A stretch of 64,000 nucleotides of DNA from Ectothiorhodospiraceae bacterium (lineage in GTDB: Bacteria > Pseudomonadota > Gammaproteobacteria > HK1). Location: assembly GCA_024234875.1 (NCBI GenBank), contig JACKNM010000013.1, forward strand, positions 111,950 to 175,949. Direction: 5' to 3'. The position numbers and the translations under genes were made by a program. A model generated the notes under the pieces. That model was not told the DNA's origin. It did no database searches and saw nothing but the letters and a program-made list of their open reading frames with translations. Each line of letters begins with the position of its first letter. Position 1 is the stretch's first letter. Of this stretch, positions 1-9,297 are shown piece by piece.

Positions 1-2028
1 CACCGACCGCGATGGATCGGGTCAGCTCGGCCTCGGGGCCGATGTCGGTGCCGACGACGCCGGCGAAGGGGTCGCCGGTACCGTTGTTCAGGTAGAGACG
101 ATTGCGCTGACCGGCATTGCCGGCGATGACGTCGAGCCGGCCGTCGCGGTTCACGTCGGCGAGCGCGATCGCGAGCGTGTCGTCGGTATCGATGCCGATG
201 TCACGCCCGAGCGCGCCCGCGAAGGGAGTGGCGCCGCCGTCGTTCAGGTACAGACGATTGCGGCCACCCTGCTCCACCGCCACCACGGCATCGAAATCGC
301 CGTCACCGTCGACGTCGCCGAGCGCGATCGAGCGAGACAGGAGCACGTCGGCGCCGATGCCGAGCGGCGGCGCAGAATCGAACGGTGCGCCTGCGCCGTC
401 GTTCGGATACCACGCGAGGCTCGGGCTCGCGCCGTAGCGCAGCACCACCAGGTCTGGCCTGCCGTCTTGGTCGAGATCCCCGAGCGCCAGGGCCGAGACC
501 GGCCAGGCGTCACCGGCGAGATCGACGCCCGCCACCCCGGCGAACGGGTCCGTGCCCGGCTGGCCGGCAAACAGCCGCGAGCGTTGCGCGGAATGGTTGC
601 CACTCACGACGTCGATGTCACCGTCGCCATCGACGTCGCCGGTCGCGAGCGCGATGGTGGCGCGGGCCGACGTGCCGATACTCGCGACCACCGCCCGCGT
701 GAACGGGTTGTCGGTGCCATGGTTGAGGTAGACGCGATCCATCTCGGACCCGCCGGCGACCACGACATCCAGATCGCCGTCGCGGTCCAGGTCATCGAGC
801 GCCACCGCGCGAGAATCGACGCCATCGACGGTCAGAACCTCGCCGACCGCCGACGCGAACGGCGCCGGCGTCCCGTCGTTGCGATAGAGCCGGTCCGGCC
901 CGCCCGCGATGGCGGCCACCACGTCGAAATCGCCGTCGCCGTCGACGTCGCCGACCGCGACCGACACCGTGTCGAGGGCGTCGGTCCCGATCGCCGCGCC
1001 GGTCCCGGCGAAGACCGTGTTGCCTCCTTGATTCAGGAACAGGAGGTCCGGCAGCCCGAAGCGCCCGACCACCAGATCGACCCGGCCGTCGCCGTCCATG
1101 TCGCCGATCGCGATCGCGCGCGCATCGCCGAGCGCCGTGCCCACCTCGGTGCCGGCGGTGTGCGCGAACGGCGCGGCCGAGCCGTCGCCGAGGAAGACCC
1201 GCACCCCCTCGTCGGCGAGCACCACCAGATCCTCGTCTCCGTCGTCGTCGAGGTCCGCGAGCGCGAACGCCCGGGTCGCGAGGACGCCGCCGGTCAACGG
1301 CTCCGGCGTCGCCCCCGCGAACGGCGACGCGGTGCCATCGTTGCGGTAGAGGCGGTCGGGCGCATCGGCGTTGCCGACCAGGAGGTCGAGATCCCCGTCG
1401 CCATCGACGTCGAGAAGGGCGACCGCACGCGTGTCGTCGGTCTCGACACCGACGTCGGTGCCGATGGTCGACGCCGACCAGCCCCCGCCGCTGTCGCCGA
1501 CGTACAAGCGATTGCGCTGGCCACGATTCCCGGCCACCACATCGGGGCGACCATCACCGTCGACGTCGCCCACCGCCAGCGCCACGGTGTCCATGACGTC
1601 GGTCGAGATCGGATGGACGAGAAACGCCAAGTCGAACAGGAAGATACCGGCGCTCAAATGCCAGCGCAGACCGCCACCTTCGACCGCCGCCACGAGGTCG
1701 GACTGACCATCCTGCGTCACGTCGGCGAGCACGATCGCGCGCGCACCGGGCGGCCCCGCCGCACCGGCCCCTGCTCGGTTCCGACCCCGAGCGCGTCGTA
1801 GCGCAGGCGCCGCCAGGAAGCTCGAGCACCGGACCTGGGTCGACCAGGCGGCGGTGGTGGTGGGTGTCGAGCGACCGCTCGTGTCGGTGAAGGTCTCGAC
1901 GAGGGTGAAGTCCGCGGCGAGCGCGACGGCGAGCCCGATTCCGACCGCCGCAAGACCGACCGCGGCGCGGGCGGTCCACCGGCCCGACCCCGATGCGCGC
2001 GCCGAGCGACTTCGCGTACTCGTTCCAT
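1..2028 (-). CDS. FG-GAP/VCBS repeat protein, 3' end outside window, N-terminal frame broken
   Basis: The minus strand reads a long series of FG-GAP/VCBS repeats. Blocks of about 53 residues, at least ten copies between 1 and about 1700, each carry a GDVDGDGDLDVV-like calcium-binding loop and a GN..QRNRLYLN.DG segment. Such repeats build beta-propeller blades in secreted or surface proteins; the ligand cannot be told. The C-terminus lies beyond position 1. A strong AGGAGG (2039-2044, complement) precedes an ATG at 2028, but that ATG opens a different frame (MERVREVARR) from the repeats. The repeat frame has a hydrophobic signal-like stretch (about 1966-1912) but no ATG, GTG or TTG before it. 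High third-position G+C also seems to change frame near 1820-1750. Most likely one or more single-base indels, either real mutations or sequence errors. The repeat identity is certain; the N-terminus is not. Confidence 0.75.
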
Positions 2029-2137
2029 GAGCCCGATTCCTCCTGAGGTCCGCTCTCGCCGTAGCTGGGCCTCGACGATCTGAGCCGCGAGGGGACCCGC
2101 GTCAAGAAAAACCTTGCGCACCGGAATCGACTTCCTG

Positions 2138-3415
2138 ATGGCGACGGCCACCCCGAGCTACACTGCGCCCTCCCCAACCGACGACCACCCGATGTCCACC
2201 ACCGAAGCCGCCATCGGCGCGCCTGCGAACGGCACCAAGGTGATCGGCCTCATCAGCGCCGGTCACTTCTACAGCCACTTCTTCACCCTGCTGCTGCCGC
2301 CGCTGTTCCCGCTGCTGCACGGGGTCTACGGGGTGAGCTACACCGCGCTCGGGCTCGCGGTCAGCGTCTACAGCATCACCACCGGGCTGCTGCAGGCGCC
2401 CATGGGATTCATGGTCGACCGCCACGGGGCGCGGCGGATCCTGCTGGCCGGACTGCTGGTGGAGTCGGTCGCGTTCGCGCTGATCGGGGTGTTTCCCGTC
2501 TACGGCGCGCTGGTCGCGCTGATGGCGGTCGCGGGCGCGGCGGATTCCGTCGTCCATCCGGCCGACTACACCATCCTCAGCGCCTCGGTCGACCGCGCGC
2601 GCATGGGCCGCGCGTTCTCCATCCACACCTTCGCGGGCTTCGCGGGCTCTGCCGTGGCGCCATTCACGGTGCTCGCGCTCACCGCCGCCTTCGGCTGGCA
2701 GGCCGCGCTCACCGCCTGTGGGCTGGCCGGGGTCGCGGTGGTCGGGGTGATGTGGCTGCAATCGGATCTGCTGCGCGACCGCGAGACGGCGGAGGCGGAT
2801 GCACGCGGGGCCCGCGCCGGCGGCGGCGGAGTGCGGCTCCTGCTCACCCTTCCCATCGTGATGGCGCTGCTGTTCTACGTCGGCATCTCGATCACCGGCC
2901 GCGGGGTGAGCGAGTTCGGCGTCACCTCGCTACACCTGCTCCACGGCATCGACCTCACCCGCGCCGGCGCGGTGGTCTCGGCCTATCTGTTCTCGATGCC
3001 GATCGGGGTGCTGATCGGCGGGGTGATCGCGGACCGCGTGAGCCGGCACGACGTGGTGGCGGCGTCATGCTTCGTGATCGTCGGCGGCTGTGTGATCGCC
3101 ATCGGCTCGCTGGACCTCGACCTCACCGCGGTGATGGCGCTGCTTGTCGTCGCCGGGCTCGCCAACGGCATCGTGGCGCCGTCGCGCGACATGCTGGTCC
3201 GCCGTGTCACCCCACCCGGTCAGACCGGGAAGGTATTCGGCTTCGTCTCCACCGGCTTCAACATCGGCGGCACGGTCGGCCCCGTGACCTATGGCTGGAT
3301 CCTCGACCACGTCGACCCGCGCGCGGTGTTCTGGTTGGCCGGCACGATGGCGCTGCTGACCATGCTGACGGTGCTCGAGACCGGGCGGCGGGGGCGGTCA
3401 GCGGCGCCGGGCTGA
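2138..3415 (+). CDS. MFS transporter
   Basis: A 12-helix major facilitator superfamily permease of about 425 residues in the inner membrane. The loop between helices 2 and 3 carries the MFS motif A (GFMVDRHGARR), and a matching half-motif (GGVIADRVSRHD) occurs in the second half, as expected from the internal duplication. The sequence resembles the fosmidomycin-resistance/Fsr-like branch and oxalate-formate-type exporters only loosely, so the substrate is open. The start is uncertain: ATG at 2138 (MATATPS) is used here; ATG at 2192 (MSTTEAA) and a TTG at 2114 are alternatives. It diverges from the FG-GAP gene with about 110 bp between, and the GST-like gene follows after 3 bp, suggesting co-transcription. 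Confidence 0.85.
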   Translation: MATATPSYTAPSPTDDHPMSTTEAAIGAPANGTKVIGLISAGHFYSHFFTLLLPPLFPLLHGVYGVSYTALGLAVSVYSITTGLLQAPMGFMVDRHGARRILLAGLLVESVAFALIGVFPVYGALVALMAVAGAADSVVHPADYTILSASVDRARMGRAFSIHTFAGFAGSAVAPFTVLALTAAFGWQAALTACGLAGVAVVGVMWLQSDLLRDRETAEADARGARAGGGGVRLLLTLPIVMALLFYVGISITGRGVSEFGVTSLHLLHGIDLTRAGAVVSAYLFSMPIGVLIGGVIADRVSRHDVVAASCFVIVGGCVIAIGSLDLDLTAVMALLVVAGLANGIVAPSRDMLVRRVTPPGQTGKVFGFVSTGFNIGGTVGPVTYGWILDHVDPRAVFWLAGTMALLTMLTVLETGRRGRSAAPG

Positions 3416-3418
3416 GGG

Positions 3419-4069
3419 ATGTCGTACCTCCTCTACGGCTGCCGGCGCTCGGGGTCGCTCGCAGTGGAGCTCGCGCTGGCCGAGATCGGCGCACCCCACA
3501 CCGTGCACGACGTCGACCTCGAGGCCGAGGCCCAACGCAGCGCCGACTACGCGGCGGTGAACCCCCGGCGCAAGGTCCCGGCGCTGGTGACACCGGCCGG
3601 TGAGACCCTGACCGAGTCGGCGGCGATCCTGCTCACCCTCGACGAGCGCCACCCCGAGGCCGCGCTGCTGCCGGCGCGCGGATCGGCCGAGCGCGCGCAG
3701 GCATTACGAGCGCTGCTCCTCGTCGCCACCGAGATCTATCCGCTGGTCGAGATCAACGACTATCCCGAGCGTTTCTCGCCACGTCCGGAGGACGCGCCCG
3801 CGGTGCGCGAGCGTGCCCGCGAGCACTGGCGCGAGCGCTGGCTGCTGGTCGAGGCGATGATTCGCGGCGAGCCCTTCCTGCTCCCGGGCGGCTTCTGCGT
3901 GGTCGACGCCTACATCGCGGTGGTGAGCCGGTGGGCACAGCAAGACGCCTGGCGCCGGCGTTACCTGCCGCGGGTCGAGCGCCTGACCGCGGCGGTCGCC
4001 GCGCGCCCGCGGTGCGCGCCGATCTGGCAACGCCATCGACCGGACGACACGCCCGCGCGATTCTCGTAG
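3419..4069 (+). CDS. Glutathione S-transferase family protein
   Basis: A 216-residue soluble protein with the two-domain GST layout. The N-terminal thioredoxin-like fold (about residues 1-80) has the NPRRKVPAL segment with the cis-proline after valine and the following TESAAIL glutathione gamma-glutamyl-binding motif. The C-terminal half is alpha-helical, with a conserved N-capping-like region (GGFCVVDAYIAVV). The likely role is conjugation or isomerisation of electrophiles with glutathione in the cytoplasm; the substrate is unknown. It starts 3 bp after the MFS stop, so the two are probably one transcript, which would fit detoxification plus transport, but that is inference. Confidence 0.85.
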   Translation: MSYLLYGCRRSGSLAVELALAEIGAPHTVHDVDLEAEAQRSADYAAVNPRRKVPALVTPAGETLTESAAILLTLDERHPEAALLPARGSAERAQALRALLLVATEIYPLVEINDYPERFSPRPEDAPAVRERAREHWRERWLLVEAMIRGEPFLLPGGFCVVDAYIAVVSRWAQQDAWRRRYLPRVERLTAAVAARPRCAPIWQRHRPDDTPARFS

Positions 4070-4159
4070 CCCATACTGCGGCGGTCGAGCGCGTCGGGCC
4101 GACATCGTTACCGTGCACGGCCGCCGCCCACCGCCGCCCGAGAGTTCCAGGAGGTCGAG

Positions 4160-4957
4160 ATGTCCACCGAGTTTCCCGCCGCCAGCGAGCACCCGGTCAA
4201 GGCGCGCATGCGCGCAGGAAGCGCCGCGCTCGGCATGATCGCGCGCCTCTCGCGCTCGGGCGACATCGCCCGCATCGCCAAGAGCACCGGTCACGACTTC
4301 GTCTTCGTCGACGGTCAGCACTCGCTGTTCTCGCTCGAGACCATCGGCCACATCGCGCAGGCGGCGCTCGGCTGCGGCATCGCACCGCTGGTGCGGGTGC
4401 GCTCACCGCGCGACCCCGACGTCGCGCTGCTGCTCGACAACGGGGTCACCGGCATCGTCTTCCCCGACGTGGCGACGGTCGACGACGCCCGCGCCGCGGT
4501 CGAGGCCTGCCGCTACCCGCCGCTCGGCAAGCGCTCGGTGTGCGGCGCGTGGCCGCACTTCGACTTCCGACCGACGCCGATGGCCGACGCCATCGCGCGG
4601 CTCGACGAGCACTGTCTGGTGGTGTGCATGATCGAGACTCGCGCAGGCGTCGAGAACGTGGAGTCGATCGCCGCCGTCGACGGCATCGACGTGCTGCACG
4701 TCGGCACCAACGACCTCCTCACCGACATGGGCAAGCCGGGTCGGTTCGGCGATCCCGAGATCATGGACGCGATCGCCCGCGTGATCGCCGCCGCGACGGC
4801 CAACGGCAAGCACGCCGGCATCGGTGGCGACCGCAACATCGAGCGCCAGCGCGACTACGTGCGCCAGGGCGCACGCTTCCTCACCACCCAGACCGACATC
4901 GGCTTCCTGATGGCAGAGGCGAGTCGGGTCACCGCGGCGTTGCGCGAGTCCGGCTGA
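4160..4957 (+). CDS. HpcH/HpaI aldolase family protein
   Basis: A 265-residue class II pyruvate aldolase of the HpcH/HpaI family (TIM barrel, divalent metal). Visible family motifs in order: DFVFVDGQHSLFS with the catalytic histidine, RVRSPRDP with the substrate-binding arginine, a GIVFPDV segment followed by YPPLGKRSVCG, and a metal-site region in which MIETRAGVENV supplies the glutamate and VGTNDLLTDMG the aspartate. These enzymes cleave or form 4-hydroxy-2-oxo acids to pyruvate plus an aldehyde; the actual aldehyde partner cannot be read from the sequence. A strong ribosome-binding site (AGGAGG) lies 6 bases before ATG 4160. It stands alone after the GST gene. Confidence 0.85.
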   Translation: MSTEFPAASEHPVKARMRAGSAALGMIARLSRSGDIARIAKSTGHDFVFVDGQHSLFSLETIGHIAQAALGCGIAPLVRVRSPRDPDVALLLDNGVTGIVFPDVATVDDARAAVEACRYPPLGKRSVCGAWPHFDFRPTPMADAIARLDEHCLVVCMIETRAGVENVESIAAVDGIDVLHVGTNDLLTDMGKPGRFGDPEIMDAIARVIAAATANGKHAGIGGDRNIERQRDYVRQGARFLTTQTDIGFLMAEASRVTAALRESG

Positions 4958-5343
4958 GGCGGGACCACGCGCGCCGGGGTCGTGCCTCCTTCCCCCGGAC
5001 TGCGCTTGCGCCTGGTCCGGGCAGCGGCGGCGGCCGGGCCGCGAGGTCTTCCCGGAACCACGCCGCACCGCCTGCGGAACCGGTGCCGAGTGGGGGCCCT
5101 GACCCAACTCCGCAGGGTGATTTCACCCAGACTCGGGCATTCCAACCCACCGATCGGCCCCCAGCGCCTTCCGCCAACGGCGAGTCCGGCCAGCCGCGAC
5201 CGGTGGCACGCGCCTTGCTGATACCAATGTCGACGCGACACGCCGGACGCCCCTGATCCCATCGGGCAGCGCCCGCCCGGCGCGGCAGCTCGACGGTGCA
5301 CGACCTGCAACCCACCACCGATTCACCACCTGGGAGAGTCCCG
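4958..5343. other. Intergenic region, no gene recognised
   Basis: This 386-bp stretch between the aldolase and the secreted-protein gene is GC-rich. No open frame in it has a ribosome-binding site plus recognisable protein content. No clear terminator hairpin or promoter was found by eye. It must carry the promoter of the gene starting at 5344. Confidence 0.5.
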
Positions 5344-5955
5344 ATGAAGTTCTCCACCGCAGTCCTCGGTCTCGCCGCCGCAACCCTGGTCGCCACGACC
5401 GCGCCAGCCCAGACCGTGCACATGCGCGGCAAGGTCGAGGACGGGGAGGGCGTCTGCTACTACTGTCCGGGCTTCGACTGGGTGCTGGATTGCTCCGACG
5501 TTCCGATCACGAGCACCGCGCACAATCTCGGCGCCTTCCTCGGCGAGTACGTCGATCTCGTCGGCGTGTGGAACGGCTCGCTCGACAAGCCGATCGTCGA
5601 GGTCACCGAGATCGCCGTGGTGCCGGAGGCGATCTCCATCGGCGGTGGCGCCGCGGTCGGTGGGTCGCTCGACATCACCGTGAAGGGGGAGCCCGGCGAC
5701 GTCGCGGTGGTCCTCGGCTCACTCGGGTCCGGATTCATCCCCCTCGCGCCGAGCGGGGAGGTCCTCCAGATCGCGCCCCAGGGCGCCTTCTTGCTCGGCC
5801 TCGACGTGATCGGCGGCGACGGGGAGGCGAACGTGGAGGTGCCCCTGAGCAATCCAGCCGCAATCGGCGTGGAGGTGCGCACCCAGGCCATCGTCTACCA
5901 CCGCTCCGGGGCACCCGCGACCCTCACCCACACCGACTGCAAGGTCATTCAATGA
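5344..5955 (+). CDS. Hypothetical secreted protein
   Basis: A 203-residue protein I do not recognise. The start at 5344 (MKFSTAVLGLAAATLV) follows a GGGAG ribosome-binding site and gives a clean Sec signal peptide, with likely cleavage after APA near residue 22 (TTAPAQTV). The mature part begins with a cysteine-containing segment (GVCYYCPGFDWVLDC) and ends with another cysteine near the C-terminus (HTDCKVIQ), compatible with disulfides in the periplasm or outside. The rest is rich in beta-branched residues and glycine, suggesting a beta fold. Two longer in-frame starts upstream would remove the signal position and are less likely. It is convergent with the TctA gene. Confidence 0.7.
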   Translation: MKFSTAVLGLAAATLVATTAPAQTVHMRGKVEDGEGVCYYCPGFDWVLDCSDVPITSTAHNLGAFLGEYVDLVGVWNGSLDKPIVEVTEIAVVPEAISIGGGAAVGGSLDITVKGEPGDVAVVLGSLGSGFIPLAPSGEVLQIAPQGAFLLGLDVIGGDGEANVEVPLSNPAAIGVEVRTQAIVYHRSGAPATLTHTDCKVIQ

Positions 5956-6012
5956 CCGCGAGCCACGACGTGGCGAGGGAGGCGTGCGGCCCGGCCCGGG
6001 CCCGCGCCTCCT

Positions 6013-7503
6013 TCAATCCCCCGCCTCGCCCTTCGCGCGACGCATCGCGGGGAGGATCATCACCGCCAGGATCAACGCGGTGGCGACGAGGAAGGCGAGG
6101 CTGATCGGGCGCTCGACGAAGACCGCCGGGTCGCCGCGCGAGATGATCAGTGCGCGGCGAAGGTTCTCCTCCATCAACGGACCGAGCACGTAACCGAGGA
6201 TGAGCGGCGCCGGCGGGCACTCGAGCTTGGCCAGCACGTAACCGAGCACACCCATGCCGGCGCAGAGGTAGACGTCGACCGGGCTGTTGTTGAGGCTGTA
6301 GTTGCCGAGCGCGCAGAACATCACGATCGACGGGAACAGCCACCGATACGGCACCGTCAGCAGCCGCACCCACAAGCCCACCATCGGCAGGTTGAGCGCG
6401 ACCAGCATGGCGTTTCCGATCCACATGCTGGCGATGAGCCCCCAGAACAGCTCGGGGTTGGACGACATCACCTGCGGCCCCGGCTGGATGCCCTGGATGA
6501 TCAGGGCCCCGAGCACCAGCGCCATGGTCGCGCTGCCCGGGATACCGAGGGTGAGGGTCGGGATGAACGCGGTCTGCGCCGCCGCGTTGTTCGATGCCTC
6601 GGGCGCCGCCACGCCCTCGATCGCCCCGCGACCGAATCGATCGGGATCGCGGGCGATCTTCTTCTCCAGCATGTAGGCGGAGAAGGCCGAGATCGACGGC
6701 CCGGTGCCCGGCAACATGCCGAAGAACGCGCCGACACCGGTGCCGCGGATGATCGGCTTGATCGACGCCACGAGCTCTTCCCGGCTCGGCATCAGGCGCC
6801 CGACCTCGCGCGAGAACACCTCGCGCGACTCACGATGCTCGAGGTTGGTGACGATCTCCGCCACCGCGAAGATGCCGACCGCCATCACCGTGAAACCGAT
6901 GCCGTCGGTGAGCTCCAGCACGTCGAAGGTGAAGCGGTCGATGCCGCTGTTCACGTCGGCGCCGACCAGGCCGACGAGAAGCCCGAGCACCACCATCGCC
7001 AGCGACTTCACCATGTCGCCATGGGCGAGCACCGCGGCCGAGACCAGCCCCATCAGCATCAGCGAGAAGTACTCGGCGGCACCGAACTCGAGCGCCCACT
7101 CTCCGAGCAGCGGCCCGAATGTCGCGATGAGCAGGGTGCCCACGCAGCCGGCGAAGAACGAGCCGATGGCCGAGATCGCGAGCGCCGGACCGGCACGGCC
7201 CTTGCGCGCCATCTGGTAGCCGTCGATGCAGGTGACGACGGAGGCGGTCTCACCCGGAAGGTTGACCAGGATGGCGGTGGTCGAGCCACCGTACTGGGCG
7301 CCGTAGTAGATGCCCGCCAGCATGATGAGGGCTGCGGTCGGGTCCAGCCCGAACGTGATCGGCAACAACATCGCGATGGTGACCAGCGGCCCGACGCCCG
7401 GCAGCACCCCGATCAACGTGCCGAGGGTCACACCGAGCAGGCAGTAGGCCAGGTTGGTCAGCGACAGCGCGACCCCGAAGCCCATGGCGAGGTTCTCGAG
7501 CAC
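6013..7503 (-). CDS. tctA: Tripartite tricarboxylate transporter, large permease TctA
   Basis: A 496-residue inner-membrane protein with about 11-12 hydrophobic helices, the usual length for TctA. The two glycine/proline-rich signature loops are visible: GVLPGVGPL near the N-terminus and GMLPGTGPSISAF in the middle, together with the YGAQYGGSTTAILVNLPG segment typical of the family. It forms the transport channel with TctB and receives substrate from a periplasmic TctC protein. TctB ends 9 bp upstream on the same strand and TctC lies before that, so the set is complete. The substrate is probably a carboxylate; which one is unknown. Confidence 0.93.
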   Translation of the reverse strand: MLENLAMGFGVALSLTNLAYCLLGVTLGTLIGVLPGVGPLVTIAMLLPITFGLDPTAALIMLAGIYYGAQYGGSTTAILVNLPGETASVVTCIDGYQMARKGRAGPALAISAIGSFFAGCVGTLLIATFGPLLGEWALEFGAAEYFSLMLMGLVSAAVLAHGDMVKSLAMVVLGLLVGLVGADVNSGIDRFTFDVLELTDGIGFTVMAVGIFAVAEIVTNLEHRESREVFSREVGRLMPSREELVASIKPIIRGTGVGAFFGMLPGTGPSISAFSAYMLEKKIARDPDRFGRGAIEGVAAPEASNNAAAQTAFIPTLTLGIPGSATMALVLGALIIQGIQPGPQVMSSNPELFWGLIASMWIGNAMLVALNLPMVGLWVRLLTVPYRWLFPSIVMFCALGNYSLNNSPVDVYLCAGMGVLGYVLAKLECPPAPLILGYVLGPLMEENLRRALIISRGDPAVFVERPISLAFLVATALILAVMILPAMRRAKGEAGD

Positions 7504-7512
7504 GGTCCGCGC

Positions 7513-7968
7513 TCAGCCAGGGACGACGAACAGGCGATAGGGGAGACCCAACCCCCACACGAACACTGCAGTGGCCATCAGGCACATCACCGCCGTCAGC
7601 ACCACGACCTCGCGCATACGGAACTCGTGACCGGCCCAGGCGCTGGTCACGAACAGCACCACCAGCGCCGGAATCATCCCGGCGCGCTCCATCAGGTAAC
7701 CGAACGCCGTGATGGCGACGACCAGCAGCGCGAGCGGCGCCCACCCCCAGCGGCCGTGGACCGGGTCGCGCGAGACCAACCCACGAGCCAGGGTGACCAG
7801 CCCGAACAGCATCAACACCACCGCCAGCACGCGCGGGAAGAATCCGGGCCCCATGCGCGCGACGGTACCGAAGGAGTAATCGAGCGCGGTGTAGAAGGCG
7901 ATGCCCCCGACGAACAGGAACAGCAGGCCGGCGAGAACGTCCTTGCTCTGCAGCGCGGGCGTGCGCAT
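7513..7968 (-). CDS. tctB: Tripartite tricarboxylate transporter, small permease TctB
   Basis: A 151-residue protein with four hydrophobic helices, typical of the small TctB subunit. The family signature region MGPGFFPRVLAVVLMLFG is present after the first helix. ATG at 7968 (MRTPALQSKDVLAG) places the first helix near the N-terminus as in relatives; a longer start at 8019 is possible. It lies between tctC and tctA on the same strand, 9 bp before tctA. It works in the inner membrane as partner of TctA. Confidence 0.88.
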   Translation of the reverse strand: MRTPALQSKDVLAGLLFLFVGGIAFYTALDYSFGTVARMGPGFFPRVLAVVLMLFGLVTLARGLVSRDPVHGRWGWAPLALLVVAITAFGYLMERAGMIPALVVLFVTSAWAGHEFRMREVVVLTAVMCLMATAVFVWGLGLPYRLFVVPG

Positions 7969-8205
7969 CACCAACCCCGTCCGCGACACCGTGCCGCGGA
8001 CGCGGCGCAGACGAGGCAAGGAAAGGGTCCGCTGATGGGCATGTCGGTCATCGGATCGTGAGGTGTGGGCCGGCGAGGTGGGCGGACCGCGCCGGCGCGC
8101 GGGAACCGCGATCCGCCACCGGGACGAGCCGCCGCCGCGGGTGGCGACGGCATCGCGGTCAGTGGTCGACGCCCGACGACGCGCGCCGGACGTCGACCGA
8201 CGGGA

Positions 8206-9177
8206 TCAATTGGGCTCGATGCCGGCGTCCTTGACCACCTTCGCCCACTTCTCCATCTCCGCGGTCATGAAGGCCGCGAACTCGGCGGGATTCATCTTCA
8301 TCGCGGCCGCGCCCTGGTCGGACAGTGCCTTCTTGATGTCGTCGGACTCGACCACCTTCGCGAGCGCCTCGCTCACCTGGTCGACGATTGCCTCGGGGGT
8401 GCCGGTGGGGGCGAGGATGCCCCACCAGTTGCTCGCCAGGTAGCCGGGAACGCCGGCCTCGTCGATGGTCGGGACATCCGGAAGCGCGCCATTGCGCTCG
8501 CTGCTCCCCACACCCAGCACCTTGAGTCGACCGGCCTGGATCTGCGGGATCTGCTGCACCAGAGTGCCGATGTTGACGTTGGTCTCGCCCGCGATGGTGC
8601 TCTGCATCGCGGGACCACCGCCCTTGAAAGGCACGTGGATCATGTCGGCACCGGTCATCGAGCGGAACAGCTCGCTCGACAGGTGCTGGAAGCTGCCGAT
8701 GCCGGCGGTGGAATAGGTCAGCTTGCCGGGATTCGCCTTGATGTAGTCGACGAGCTCCTGCACCGAGGCGACCGGAACCTCGGGGTTGACCGACATCGCG
8801 ACCGGGCCCGTACCCATGGTGCCGACGGTGACGAAGTCCTTCACCGGGTCGTACTTCAGCTTGCGCAGCGCCGGCGCGTAGGCGTAGGCGACCGAGGCCA
8901 CCAGCAACGTGTAGCCGTCGGGCTCGGCCCGCGCCGCGGCGGCGGTGCCCACGGTGCCACCCGCGCCGGGCTTGTTCTCGATGATGATCTGCTGCCCGAG
9001 CACCTCGCCGAGCTTGGCGGCGACCAGACGCCCGACGATGTCGTTGCTTCCACCGGGCGGGAACGGGACGATGAGCCGAATCGGCTTGTCGGGATAGGCG
9101 TGCGCACTCAACGAGATCGCGGCGAATGCCGCCACTGCGACGCCGAGCCGGCGCAGCAACGAGATCGGACCCTTCAT
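8206..9177 (-). CDS. tctC: Tripartite tricarboxylate transporter substrate-binding protein TctC (Bug family)
   Basis: A 323-residue periplasmic binding protein with a Sec signal peptide (about residues 1-27, ending SAHA). The mature protein starts YPDKPIRLIVPFPPGGSND, the Bug-family signature that lines the ligand pocket. Further family segments are VVENKPGAGG-like IIENKPGAGG, TYSTAGIGS and VPFKGGGPA. Such proteins capture carboxylates and deliver them to TctA/TctB, encoded 237 bp downstream. A GGAG ribosome-binding site precedes ATG 9177. The ligand is unknown; this copy is quite different in sequence from the second TctC in the window at 56522-57562. Confidence 0.92.
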   Translation of the reverse strand: MKGPISLLRRLGVAVAAFAAISLSAHAYPDKPIRLIVPFPPGGSNDIVGRLVAAKLGEVLGQQIIIENKPGAGGTVGTAAAARAEPDGYTLLVASVAYAYAPALRKLKYDPVKDFVTVGTMGTGPVAMSVNPEVPVASVQELVDYIKANPGKLTYSTAGIGSFQHLSSELFRSMTGADMIHVPFKGGGPAMQSTIAGETNVNIGTLVQQIPQIQAGRLKVLGVGSSERNGALPDVPTIDEAGVPGYLASNWWGILAPTGTPEAIVDQVSEALAKVVESDDIKKALSDQGAAAMKMNPAEFAAFMTAEMEKWAKVVKDAGIEPN

Positions 9178-9297
9178 ATCGAGCTCCTCCAGTGGTCGGG
9201 CGCGCCGCTCGGTCGCTCCGCGCGACGTCGGCGCCCCTCATCGCGCCCGAATGAGACCACGACCACCGGGGGCTGTCGAGCCCTGGAGCCCTGACCG

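Noticed and set aside
1..1700. Regularly spaced similar blocks that could suggest a CRISPR array
   Set aside because: The period is about 155-160 bp, a multiple-of-three coding repeat that translates into FG-GAP blades; not short identical repeats with spacers.
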